From NCBI GenBank assembly GCA_963759735.1, contig CAVXAF010000001.1:186001-250000 (forward strand): a stretch of DNA of 64,000 nucleotides, in the 5' to 3' direction. Positions 15,845 to 24,113 of this stretch are shown piece by piece (position 1 is the stretch's first letter; the number at the start of each line of letters is the position of its first letter). The position numbers and the translations under genes were made by a program. The notes under the pieces are model-generated. The model was not told the origin of the DNA. It worked only from the letters and a program-made list of their open reading frames with translations, and made no database searches. The DNA is from Hyphomicrobium_A sp963759735 (GTDB lineage: Bacteria > Pseudomonadota > Alphaproteobacteria > Rhizobiales > Hyphomicrobiaceae).

Positions 15845-16267
15845 TCAGTAGCCACTGCTGCGCTGAATGAAGCTCTCCGGCGTACCGTCCTTAGGATCGA
15901 CGAAAATGACGTCCTTGGGATCGCGCCGCGGCGTATCGATGGACAGGAAGACCAGCGGCTCTTCGAGAATGTCGGGAAGCGCATGCACCGTGCCGCGCTC
16001 AAAGTGCAGCAGCTCACCAGGCCCGAACTCGGCCTGGCGAGAAGCATCGCCCATCCAGAACGTGCCGCGGCCGGAGAACACGTAGAGGTATTCATCGCAT
16101 TGGGCGTGGTAGTGCGGCGGCGTCGGCTTGTAGACGCGGAACACGCGCGCACTGGACGACGGCCGATCGGTCAGGTAGCGGTCGACCAGCATCGTGCTGG
16201 CGCATTCCGGAAGAGAGGCGGCGATCGCGGCGATATCGAAGCTGCCCGTGCCGCGCAATTCGTCCAT
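15845..16267 (-). CDS. cupin domain protein
   Basis: This 140-residue single-domain cupin shows both metal-binding motifs: PPHYHAQCDEYLYVFSGRG (motif 1, with two His and Glu) and PGELLHFERGTVHALPD (motif 2, final His). The domain probably binds Fe, Mn or Zn and may be a small dioxygenase, isomerase or sensor. No signal peptide is present. It is transcribed toward the LssY_C gene, 18 bases away. A second, exported-looking cupin lies at 18429-18923, but the two are not close copies. Confidence 0.8.
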   Translation of the reverse strand: MDELRGTGSFDIAAIAASLPECASTMLVDRYLTDRPSSSARVFRVYKPTPPHYHAQCDEYLYVFSGRGTFWMGDASRQAEFGPGELLHFERGTVHALPDILEEPLVFLSIDTPRRDPKDVIFVDPKDGTPESFIQRSSGY

Positions 16268-16368
16268 AACCTTGCCCTACCCATAATTGTCTCAGCGTTG
16301 TAATGCGGTCTTATCCTATCCGGCGCACCGTTGCACCGGCATTGGCAGACACGACGGGGAGCGGTTGC

Positions 16369-17478
16369 ATGGCGGACGCACGGCAGGCGGCGCGCGATGA
16401 CGCGTTCACGGCAACAGATTTCTCACTGGCCGCCCTCGTGCTGCTCGGCACACGGTTCGTGCAGGGGTTCATCTTCTGGGGCGGCGCGAGCCGCCGGCTC
16501 ATCTACGACTACCACGACGTTGCCGGCGTCGATCACGCGGTGAAGCTCGACTTCGACATCCCGGGCTATGTCGCTGCAAAGCTGACGCACGCCCTGCCGG
16601 GCGCGCTGTGGGTGCAGGGCCCGATCGAATGGACGCTCGCGCATCACGACTTGATCGTCATCTCGGTGTGGCTGTGGACCATCGCCGAACTCGCCGTCGG
16701 GCTCGGCCTGATGTTCGGCTTGGCGACCCGCCTTTCCGCCTTCGTCAGCATCTGGCTCAACGTCTCGCTGATGCTGATCTTCGGCTGGATGGGATCGACG
16801 TGTCTCGATGAATGGACCATGGCCGTCTCCGGCGTCGCCATGAGTACGGCTGTGTTCCTGGCCGGCGCGGGCGCCTATGCGCTCGATAATCGCATGTTCG
16901 TAACTACCCACGCGGGGGAGGGACGTCCGTGGCTACCATGGATCACCAGCGGCCCGCTCCCGGCGGCTGACGTCCGCAAGCTTGCGCTGTGGCTCGGCGC
17001 TGGCTGTATCGGCTTCACGATCCTCAGCTACCACATCCTCTTCGGTGCAGTGCTCTCGCCGCTGCATCCGCGCACCAACTTCCACCGTCACAATATTGCG
17101 CTCTCAGCTCCCGCCGTTTCTGCCGACGGAAGCGTCACCTTCGATGCCTATGTGAATGCGGGTCCCGATACCGGAGCGGCGTACATCATCGCCGCCACGC
17201 TGCTCGACGGTTCGGGGCAGATCCTCGGCAAGTGGGATGGCGCTGTGCTTGCCGCGCTTCCCCCAGCAGCGATACGAAACAAGTATTCATATGCATGGGC
17301 CTCGCAATTCCGCCCCGAGCGCATCGGCATCAGCGGACAGACGGGTGCCAGCGCGACCATCACGCTGCCGCCAGCAACGTTGCAGGCAGGCGCCAGTCCG
17401 GCCCGCGTCCTGGTTCTGGAAGCCATTGATGCCAGTGTCTGGCGATCCGTCACCGCTGGGTCTCAGACTCTACCGTAA
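16369..17478 (+). CDS. DoxD-DoxA fusion, thiosulfate:quinone oxidoreductase-like
   Basis: The 369-residue protein joins two parts. Residues about 20-180 are a DoxD-type membrane domain with four or five helices and the diagnostic blocks RFVQGFIFWGGASRRLIYDY, GPIEWTLAHHD, VWLWTIAELAVGLGLMFGLATR and GWMGSTCLDEWTM. After a further hydrophobic helix the C-terminal 140 residues form a beta-rich, exported-side domain like DoxA (TQO small subunit). In Acidianus, DoxD and DoxA are separate subunits that pass electrons from thiosulfate to quinone; fused forms occur in other bacteria. GGGGAG lies before the ATG at 16369. No sulfur-oxidation genes adjoin, so the substrate here is an inference. Confidence 0.8.
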   Translation: MADARQAARDDAFTATDFSLAALVLLGTRFVQGFIFWGGASRRLIYDYHDVAGVDHAVKLDFDIPGYVAAKLTHALPGALWVQGPIEWTLAHHDLIVISVWLWTIAELAVGLGLMFGLATRLSAFVSIWLNVSLMLIFGWMGSTCLDEWTMAVSGVAMSTAVFLAGAGAYALDNRMFVTTHAGEGRPWLPWITSGPLPAADVRKLALWLGAGCIGFTILSYHILFGAVLSPLHPRTNFHRHNIALSAPAVSADGSVTFDAYVNAGPDTGAAYIIAATLLDGSGQILGKWDGAVLAALPPAAIRNKYSYAWASQFRPERIGISGQTGASATITLPPATLQAGASPARVLVLEAIDASVWRSVTAGSQTLP

Positions 17479-17557
17479 AGGCGTTGCGCTTTCTTCCACC
17501 CCTATTCGCCCGTTCGAACGGGACGTGTCATAACCTTGTTTTTCCGCTCGGGCGCTC

Positions 17558-18361
17558 GTGGCAGGCAAGCTCATGTTGAAACAGAACCCGAAGCCCAAGG
17601 GCATGCTCGCAACGTTGCGCCATCTCTATGAGTTGGATTCGCCCGACGCGCACCGCTTCAGATATGGCCTCCTGGCTTTCGACATCATCACGGTGGCGTT
17701 CATAGTCTTCACCTCGTTTCTGCCAGAAACGCCGGCTCTTGAATTTGTCGACATCCTATTCGGCGTGTTCATCCTCGTCGACTTCATCGCGCGCCTAGCG
17801 ATCAGCCGCAACCGCCTGCGCGATCTGATGCACCCGGCATCGTTGGCCGACATGGTGGCCATCGTTTCGTTTCTGGCGCCCGTGGCCGGCGAGGCTGGCG
17901 GCTTTCTGCGCATCCTGCGCACCGTCCGCCTGCTGCACACTTATGAATTGCTCGCGCGCCTGCGCAAGGACAGCACCTGGTTCCGGCGCCACGAGGACAT
18001 CGCACTGGCAGCCGTGAACCTCGCCGTATTCCTTTTTATTATGAGCGGCATCGTCTATGTGAGCCAGCATGGCCGCAACCCGGGCATCAACAACTACGTC
18101 GACGCTCTCTATTTCACAGTCACGGCGCTGACGACCACCGGGTTCGGCGACATCACGCTGCAGGGTACGTTCGGCCGCTTCATTTCTATCGTGATCATGA
18201 TCCTCGGCGTCACCCTCTTCCTGATGCTGGTCCGCACCCTGCTTCAGCCGCAGAAGGTTCGCTTTAGGTGCCCCACCTGCGCGCTGCTGCGTCACGATGC
18301 CGATGCCGTACACTGCAAGGCGTGCGGCACCACGCTGCAAATCCCCGACGAGGGCAACTGA
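17558..18361 (+). CDS. voltage-gated-like potassium channel with C-terminal zinc ribbon
   Basis: The 267-residue protein has an ion-transport fold: an S1-S4 type region (FDIITVAFIVFTSF, FVDILFGVFILVDFIARLAI, LADMVAIVSFLAP, and an S4-like LRILRTVRLLHTYELLARL with spaced Arg) and a pore module with selectivity filter TALTTTGFGDITLQG between two helices. After the last helix the C-terminus carries a four-Cys ribbon, CPTCALLRHDADAVHCKACG, which probably binds zinc. This places it among small bacterial potassium channels at the inner membrane. GTG 17558 or ATG 17573 could be the start. It is monocistronic, downstream of the DoxDA gene. Confidence 0.85.
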   Translation: MAGKLMLKQNPKPKGMLATLRHLYELDSPDAHRFRYGLLAFDIITVAFIVFTSFLPETPALEFVDILFGVFILVDFIARLAISRNRLRDLMHPASLADMVAIVSFLAPVAGEAGGFLRILRTVRLLHTYELLARLRKDSTWFRRHEDIALAAVNLAVFLFIMSGIVYVSQHGRNPGINNYVDALYFTVTALTTTGFGDITLQGTFGRFISIVIMILGVTLFLMLVRTLLQPQKVRFRCPTCALLRHDADAVHCKACGTTLQIPDEGN

Positions 18362-18428
18362 GCACGCTCAACGCCGCCGCGTAATTTGCTCGCCGCCCGT
18401 TACGTCGTAGCGCGCAGGGACGGGTCAG

Positions 18429-18923
18429 CTATCCATTGCGGTTCGGCGTGCCGAGGATGTGCGATTTCGGCGGCAACATCACGCTGTCGAAATCCTGCGT
18501 GAACATCGCCGCGGCAAAGAAGGCAACAGCGCGCAGCGGTTCAGCGCCCACGTTGGCGAGGTCGTGACGCACATTGGTGGGCAGTACGAACACGCTTCCA
18601 GGCCCGACGCGATACGTGCCGTCCTCCATGCGCAGCTCGCCCTGTCCGGAAACGATGTATTGCGTCTCCTCCGTCGCGTCAGTGTGCCAGCCCAGATGGC
18701 CGCCCGGCGCGATCTCATAAACGATGGTCGAGGATTGCTCGGCGTGATTGCCGCCGCAGGTTGCAAAAGATGCCCTCCAATTCACCGTCGGATCGTCGAC
18801 GCTGCTGACGGCGATGCGGTCCATCTTGCCGGTATCCACGACCGGGCTCGCGGCACGCGCCGCCTTTTGCGGTATAGGCTTGGTCGCTGTGCGTTTTCCA
18901 GGTGAACTCGTCTGCGGGATCAT
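18429..18923 (-). CDS. cupin domain protein
   Basis: This 164-residue protein has an unstructured N-terminus of about 35 residues and one cupin barrel. Motif 1 is PGGHLGWHTDATEETQYIVSGQG (two His and Glu) and motif 2 is PGSVFVLPTNVRHDLAN. There is no convincing signal peptide. A short Cys segment, SFATCGGNHAEQS, precedes the barrel. Substrate and metal are unknown; several such proteins are sugar or small-acid sensors or enzymes. GGAGGAG six bases before the ATG is a strong ribosome site. The gene converges on the channel gene. Confidence 0.8.
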   Translation of the reverse strand: MIPQTSSPGKRTATKPIPQKAARAASPVVDTGKMDRIAVSSVDDPTVNWRASFATCGGNHAEQSSTIVYEIAPGGHLGWHTDATEETQYIVSGQGELRMEDGTYRVGPGSVFVLPTNVRHDLANVGAEPLRAVAFFAAAMFTQDFDSVMLPPKSHILGTPNRNG

Positions 18924-19115
18924 GATCGGCTCCTCCGCCTGCAGGCTGCATGCGAGCCAGACGCTCGCGCCCCATCAGTCGGCTACCCGCAGTTGTCGGC
19001 CGGTTTCGCGTCGGCGGTAGATTCGTTTCGAAATGCGCCTATTCACCCTACTCGACGCCTTGACCGGCGGCGGCGGCGTTGCCACCGTCGCCGGAACGCG
19101 TGGCAAGAGGTCGAC

Positions 19116-19922
19116 ATGGCAAAGCAAGGAATCATCCGCGCCGGCATGGGCGGCTGGACGTTTGAGCCGTGGCGCGGGACGTTTTATCCCGACAAGCTTC
19201 CGCAGGCCCATGAGCTGAAGTATGCGGCGGCGCATGTGCCAACCATTGAGGTCAACGGAACCTTCTACCGAACGCAGACGGCGAAAACGTTCGCCAAGTG
19301 GGCCAGTGAGGCGCCGGACGGGTTCGTATTCGCGCTCAAGGGACCGCGCTACGCCGTCAACCGCCGGGTACTGGCCGAGTCAGGCGACAGCATCCAGCGC
19401 TTCATCGATTCCGGGCCGCTGGAACTAGGCGACAAGCTTGGCCCGATGCTGTGGCAGTTCGCACCCGCCAAAAAGTTCGACCCTGGCGATTTTGCCGCCT
19501 TCCTGGCGATGCTCCCCGCCAAAGTCGGGGATCGCCAACTGCGCCACGTCGTGGAAGTACGACACGACAGCTTCTGCACGCCCGAGTTCATCAAGCTGGC
19601 GCGCGCGCACGGCGTCCCCATCGTCTTTGCAGAGCACGCCGAGTATCCGGCCATCGCCGACATCACCGGCGACTTTATATATGCGCGCCTGCAGAAGGGC
19701 AGCGACGAGGTGGCGACCGGTTATGCGCCCAAGGCTCTCGAGCCGTGGGCCAAGCGCTGCAAGACGTGGGCCGAGGGCGGCGCGCCCGATGACCTGTCGC
19801 GCATCGACACAAGGCACAAGCCCGCAAAGAAACCACGCGATGTGTTTGTCTACTTCATCCACGAGGGGAAGGTGCGCGCGCCGCACGCCGCAATGGCACT
19901 GATGCAACGCATCGAAAAATAG
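19116..19922 (+). CDS. DUF72 (YecE-like) family protein
   Basis: This 268-residue protein matches the DUF72/YecE TIM-barrel-like family along its length: the start IRAGMGGWTFEPWRGTFYP, the EVNGTFYRTQ element, FVFALKGPRYAVNRR, ESGDSIQRFIDS, LGPMLWQFAP, HVVEVRHDSFC and RDVFVYFIHEGKVRAPHAAM. The biochemical role of the family is not firmly established. AGAGG precedes the ATG at 19116; the upstream in-frame sequence looks non-coding. A strong intrinsic terminator at 20035-20071 ends the transcript. Confidence 0.9.
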   Translation: MAKQGIIRAGMGGWTFEPWRGTFYPDKLPQAHELKYAAAHVPTIEVNGTFYRTQTAKTFAKWASEAPDGFVFALKGPRYAVNRRVLAESGDSIQRFIDSGPLELGDKLGPMLWQFAPAKKFDPGDFAAFLAMLPAKVGDRQLRHVVEVRHDSFCTPEFIKLARAHGVPIVFAEHAEYPAIADITGDFIYARLQKGSDEVATGYAPKALEPWAKRCKTWAEGGAPDDLSRIDTRHKPAKKPRDVFVYFIHEGKVRAPHAAMALMQRIEK

Positions 19923-20034
19923 CGCGCGAAGCGTGTCTCTACGACGCTCGAAAATTTTGGCTTCAAACGCGTCCGCGACTTTGATCTAAACATCTCACCG
20001 GTCCAGCCGGTCAGACGGCCTCAAGCGCCGCAAC

Positions 20035-20071
20035 GGTGTCAGACCCTCGCGGTCTGGCACCATTCTTTTTT
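20035..20071 (+). terminator. intrinsic terminator of the DUF72 gene
   Basis: An 11-bp stem with one G-T pair and a 5-base loop (20035-20061) is followed by a T tract at 20063-20071 (TTCTTTTTT). It is a classical rho-independent terminator on the plus strand. Confidence 0.85.
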
Positions 20072-20087
20072 CCAGCAACTCCGAAAT

Positions 20088-21594
20088 CTAGAGACGCTCG
20101 AGGAACGGCACCGGATCAACCGGCTTCGATCCCTGGCGCAGCTCGAAGTGCACCTGCGGCTGGTCGACGGAGCCCGTGCGTCCGGCGGTGGCGATGACCT
20201 GCCCACGCTGCACCTTGTCGCCGCGCTTCACGCTCAGCTGGTCGTTGTGCGCGTAGGCCGTCACCCAGCCGTTGTCGTGACGGAGCAGGATCAAGTTGCC
20301 ATAGCCTTTGAGTTCGGCGCCGGCGTAGGCGACGGTCCCGCTTTCGGCTGCATGCACGGAGGTGCCGAGCGGCACCGACATGTTGATGCCGTCGTTGTGC
20401 GTGCCATCAGCGCGCTGTCCAAAGCCGGTGATGATGCGTCCGCTCACTGGCCAGCGCAGCTTGTCACTGCCCGATGTCGACTGGCGGGGCGGCTGTGTTG
20501 CGCCACCGGCCGCCACGTCGTTGGTGTTCCGCGTAGCCACCTGCGTGTATTGGCTGCCACCGCCCTGACCATTGAGAACCGTCGGCTGTTGCGCCGACGA
20601 CGGAGCGTTGCCCATGGATGACGACGGCGGAGGCGCCGAATATTGCGTCTGTGACGGCGGGGCTGAATATTGCGTCTGGGCAGGCGGCGCCACGGCAACC
20701 TGCTGCAGGGGAGCATCGCCGCCGCCTGGAACGCGCAGCACCGCACCGGCCTTGATGCCGCGCGCGTCGGTGATGCCGTTGGCCTGCTGTAGTTCGGCGA
20801 CCGGCACGCCGTAGGTGCGCGAGATGCCGTAGATCGAATTCTCCCTGACGCACCGTGTAGGAGCCGCGGTACTTGTCGCCGACATCAGCCGACATCGGCG
20901 GGGCTTGCACGCTGGCCGTCTGCAGTGGCGGCGGGGGAGCCGCCGCGCGGCCGCCAGCAACGCCCTGGGGTAGATAGAGCTTTTGGCCCGGCTGCAGGTT
21001 CGGGCTGGTCATGTTGTTGAGTTGCATCAGCTCGGCAACCGCCACCCGATGGCGCCGCGACAGGCCATAGAGCGTATCGCCCGGCTGCACCTCGATCGTG
21101 TCGCCGGGCGTTGCCAGCGACGGCGTCGGCTGCGGATCATAGCGGTTCGTCGAAGCTGTGCTCGCCGGCGGCACGGTGCCGTAGCGGCCGCTGGCCGTGT
21201 AGGAGTTCGACGGCGGGGTCGCGTAGGTGTTCGACGCCGGCGGGGTATTGTAGCGGCTGTTGGCGGCGGCGTACGTGTTGGAGCCCGTGCGGCCGCCTGA
21301 ATAGGCATTCGGCGAGGCGTCGGGGAGGTCCTGCGTCGCAACGCTGCTCTCGCGGTAGGTACGCGGCGCGTTGTAGCTGCCGTCGTTACCGAGATAGCTC
21401 GGGTTTCCACGGCCGGATGCCGAAGCTGTCTGCTGTGGCTTGGGGTCGTCGTTGAGGCTGAAGCTCGGGAAATCGAAGCCCGAGATCGAAGCACTGCAAC
21501 CGCCAGCAAGCGTGGCGATGAGAACGACTGTGGCGCGGCCCGCTGTTCTGGCGGTGGAGGTTCCGCGGCGAGTGAAACGTTTAAAACGCGTCAT
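20088..21594 (-). CDS. LysM-LysM-M23 lipoprotein (NlpD/DipM-like), one frameshift
   Basis: After a basic leader and hydrophobic segment there is a lipobox (TLAGGC), so the mature protein should be lipid-anchored. A Ser/Thr/Asn/Tyr-rich linker of about 110 residues follows, then two LysM repeats (IEVQPGDTLYGLSRRHRV... and YTVRQG...SIYGISRTYGV...), another low-complexity linker, and a C-terminal M23 domain with HNDGINMSVPLGTSVHAAESG and HFELRQG. Members activate amidases or cut peptidoglycan during division. The break between the two frames lies at the CCC 20843-20845; removing one base gives VRQENSIYG. The gene ends the tat-serS-surE cluster, and a CtrA box lies upstream. Several M23 catalytic residues are not typical, suggesting a regulator such as NlpD. 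Confidence 0.85.
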
Positions 21595-21637
21595 GATACG
21601 CACCTTTACTGCCAACCTTCCATTAATCCTTAAGGAG

Positions 21638-21653
21638 TTAATGGAGCCTTAAC
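21638..21653. promoter_or_regulatory. CtrA-type box (TTAA-N7-TTAAC)
   Basis: TTAA at 21638-21641 and TTAAC at 21649-21653 are separated by exactly seven bases, the full consensus of the alphaproteobacterial cell-cycle regulator CtrA. Two more TTAA words (21623, 21630) lie beside it in otherwise GC-rich DNA. The site is about 45 bases upstream of the LysM/M23 gene. Confidence 0.6.
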
Positions 21654-21831
21654 GGGCGGCAGCGGGAGCTGGTGAAATCGCATCTTCGGGGCTCGCTGGA
21701 CGGCATCAGGATCGCGCAACGCGGCCCTGCATGAGCCTGCTAAGCTACGCAGCCATTGTGCTCTGTTAAGGACGTCGCGGCGACGACTTCACGGCGCCGG
21801 CGTGTCGATTGGCTGAACTGGCGATGAACGC

Positions 21832-22632
21832 TCAGACCTCGCTATCAACCGTGCGCTTGCCGGCGCCGGCCGGATCGAAGGCTTGCTCGAGCGATCGGCA
21901 AGTTGCCTCATGCGTGAGGTTGAGGCACAGGGGCGTCACCGAGATGCGGCCCGCATCTATGGCGGCGAGGTCCGTACCCGCGACCATCGTCGACGGCGGG
22001 CGCTCGAAGTTGAACCAGAAATACGGCATGCCCCACGGGTCGGAGCGCTGATCGATGCGCAACGACGCCTGGTCGCGACGGCCCTGGCGCGTCACTTCAA
22101 TGCCGGTGACCGCCTCAGGCGCGCACGGGGGGTAATTGACGTTGAGCACCACGCCGGTCGGCCAGCCGGCGTCGAGCAGCCGCGCCAGCAGCTCCGGACC
22201 GTGGGTTAGCGGCGTCTCCCAGTGGATCTTGCCCTCTTCGAGCGAGCCGCCAACCTGGCTCATGGCGATGGAGCGGATGCCCAGCATCGTGCCTTCGATC
22301 GCGGCGGCGATGGTCCCCGAGTAGGTCACATCCTCAGCCAGGTTCGAGCCGTGGTTGATCCCCGATAGGACGAGATCGGGCGGATGGTCGATGAAGAAAT
22401 GGCGCACGGCCATCAGCACGCAGTCGGTCGGCGTACCGCGGATGACGAAGGTACGCTCATCTGTCTGCCGCACGCGCAAGGGCTCGTGCAGCGTCATCGA
22501 GTGCGAAGCGCCCGACTGGTTCTTCTCCGGCGCTACGACCCAGACGTCCGAGGATACCTCCTCGGCGAGACGGCGCAGCGTGTCGAGGCCTTCGGCACCG
22601 ATGCCGTCATCGTTGGTGACCAGGATGCGCAT
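21832..22632 (-). CDS. surE: 5'/3'-nucleotidase SurE
   Basis: This 266-residue protein hydrolyses nucleoside monophosphates and short polyphosphates and is linked to stationary-phase survival. Signature blocks are MRILVTNDDGIGAEGL, VVAPEKNQSGASHSMTLHEPLRV, GTPTDCVLMAV and LVLSGINHGSNLAEDVTYSGTIAAAIEG, which include the two Asp, Ser and Asn metal ligands. It starts three bases after the serS stop, so the two are cotranscribed. In many relatives pcm lies between surE and nlpD; here it does not, and a pcm-type gene is found at 48 kb. The length is normal. Confidence 0.95.
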   Translation of the reverse strand: MRILVTNDDGIGAEGLDTLRRLAEEVSSDVWVVAPEKNQSGASHSMTLHEPLRVRQTDERTFVIRGTPTDCVLMAVRHFFIDHPPDLVLSGINHGSNLAEDVTYSGTIAAAIEGTMLGIRSIAMSQVGGSLEEGKIHWETPLTHGPELLARLLDAGWPTGVVLNVNYPPCAPEAVTGIEVTRQGRRDQASLRIDQRSDPWGMPYFWFNFERPPSTMVAGTDLAAIDAGRISVTPLCLNLTHEATCRSLEQAFDPAGAGKRTVDSEV

Positions 22633-22635
22633 GGG

Positions 22636-23925
22636 TCAGGCAGCCTTCTCGATCTTGGCCAGGCCGCCCATGTACGGGCGCAGCACCTCGGGGATGACGA
22701 CCGAGCCGTCGGCCTGCTGGTAGTTCTCCAGCACGGCGATGAGCGTGCGCCCCACCGCGAGGCCCGAACCGTTCAGCGTGTGCACGAAGCGCGTGTCCTT
22801 TGCGCCCTTCGGCTTGTAGCGCGCGTTCATGCGCCGCGCCTGGAAGTCGCCGCACACCGAGCAGGACGAAATCTCGCGGTAGGTGTTCTCGCCCGGCAGC
22901 CACACCTCGATGTCGTAGGTCTTCTGCGAGGCAAAGCCCATGTCGCCGGTGCACAAGAGAATTGTGCGGAACGGCAGGCCGAGGCGCTTCAGGACTTCCT
23001 CGGCGCAGGCGGTCATGCGCTCGTGCTCGGCGAGGCTCTCCTCCGGTGTCGTGATGGAGACAAGCTCGACCTTGGAGAACTGATGCTGGCGGATCATGCC
23101 GCGCGTGTCCTTGCCGGCGGCGCCGGCTTCCGAGCGGAAGCACGGGGTATGCGCGGTGAGGCGCATTGGCAGCTTTGCTTCGTCGAGGATTTCCTCGCGC
23201 ACGAAGTTGGTCAGCGACACCTCGGCGGTCGGGATGAGCCAGAATCCATTCACCGTTTGGAACAGATCCTCGGCGAACTTGGGCAGGTTACCGGTGCCGT
23301 AGGCGGCGTGGTCCTTCACCAATAGCGGCACGATGTTCTCGGTGTAGCCGAACTCGCTCGTATGCAGGTCGAGCATAAACTGGCCGAGCGCACGCTCCAG
23401 CCGCGCCAATGCGCCCTTCAGCACCACAAAGCGCGCGCCGGAAATCTTCGCCGCGGTGGCGAAGTCCATCAGCCCCAGCCGCTCGCCGATCTCGAAATGC
23501 TGCAGCGGCTTGTTGATGCCTTCGAGCTTCGGCGGCTCGCCTACGCGGCGCACCTCGATGTTGTCCTTCTCGTCCTTGCCGAGCGGCACCTCGTCGAGCG
23601 GCAGGTTGGGAATGACCGACAGCGCGTCGCGCAGCTTGCCGTCGAGTTCGCGCTCGGCTTCCTCGCCCTTGGCGAGCTGATCCTTGAGTGCGGCGACCTC
23701 GGCCATCAAAGCGCTTGCCTTGGCCTCGTCCTTCGCCGCCTTGGCGGCTCCGATCTCCTTCGACGCCGTGTTGCGACGCGCCTGCGCCTCCTGCAGCTTG
23801 GTCACGTGGGAGCGGCGCGCCTCATCGAGCGCGATCAGCTCGGCCGACAACGGCGCCAGCCCGCGCTTGGCGAGGCCGGCATCGAACGCCGCGGGGTTTT
23901 CCCTGATCCACTTGATGTCAAACAC
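22636..23925 (-). CDS. serS: seryl-tRNA synthetase
   Basis: This class II aminoacyl-tRNA synthetase of 429 residues charges tRNA-Ser. The N-terminal coiled-coil arm that grips the tRNA variable loop is visible (about residues 30-100, with LQEAQARRNTASKEIGAAKAAKDEAK). Motif 2 contains FRSEAGAAGKDTRGMIRQHQF and the later substrate block is SCSVCGDFQARRMNARYK; motif 3 is NGSGLAVGRTLIAVLENYQ. The start is the GTG at 23925 (VFDIKWIRENPAAF, matching the family start) with GGGAAGG six bases upstream; the upstream TTG is less likely. It lies between tatC and surE on the same strand, but a 94-bp palindromic repeat separates it from tatC. Confidence 0.95.
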   Translation of the reverse strand: MFDIKWIRENPAAFDAGLAKRGLAPLSAELIALDEARRSHVTKLQEAQARRNTASKEIGAAKAAKDEAKASALMAEVAALKDQLAKGEEAERELDGKLRDALSVIPNLPLDEVPLGKDEKDNIEVRRVGEPPKLEGINKPLQHFEIGERLGLMDFATAAKISGARFVVLKGALARLERALGQFMLDLHTSEFGYTENIVPLLVKDHAAYGTGNLPKFAEDLFQTVNGFWLIPTAEVSLTNFVREEILDEAKLPMRLTAHTPCFRSEAGAAGKDTRGMIRQHQFSKVELVSITTPEESLAEHERMTACAEEVLKRLGLPFRTILLCTGDMGFASQKTYDIEVWLPGENTYREISSCSVCGDFQARRMNARYKPKGAKDTRFVHTLNGSGLAVGRTLIAVLENYQQADGSVVIPEVLRPYMGGLAKIEKAA

Positions 23926-23960
23926 GTGCGGCCTTCCCAATTATCAAAAATCGTCCCAAT

Positions 23961-24054
23961 CCGTCATCCCGGCGCATGGACAACGAGGATCTACGACACC
24001 TCGAACAGCAGGCGCGGAGACTTGCGTGGACGCCGGCCTGCGCCGGCATGACGG
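23961..24054. repeat. REP-like intergenic palindrome
   Basis: CCGTCATCCCGGCGCA (23961-23976) and its near-perfect inverted copy TGCGCCGGCATGACGG (24039-24054) match at 15 of 16 positions and enclose about 60 bases with a second small GGCC-rich inverted repeat. The word GTCATGCCGGC is typical of dispersed palindromic elements in many GC-rich genomes. Confidence 0.6.
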
Positions 24055-24113
24055 TAGTTTGCGGCAGTCGGGGGTCGGTATAATGGGCGGGCGTTGCTCG
24101 GTCCAGCCTAGGC

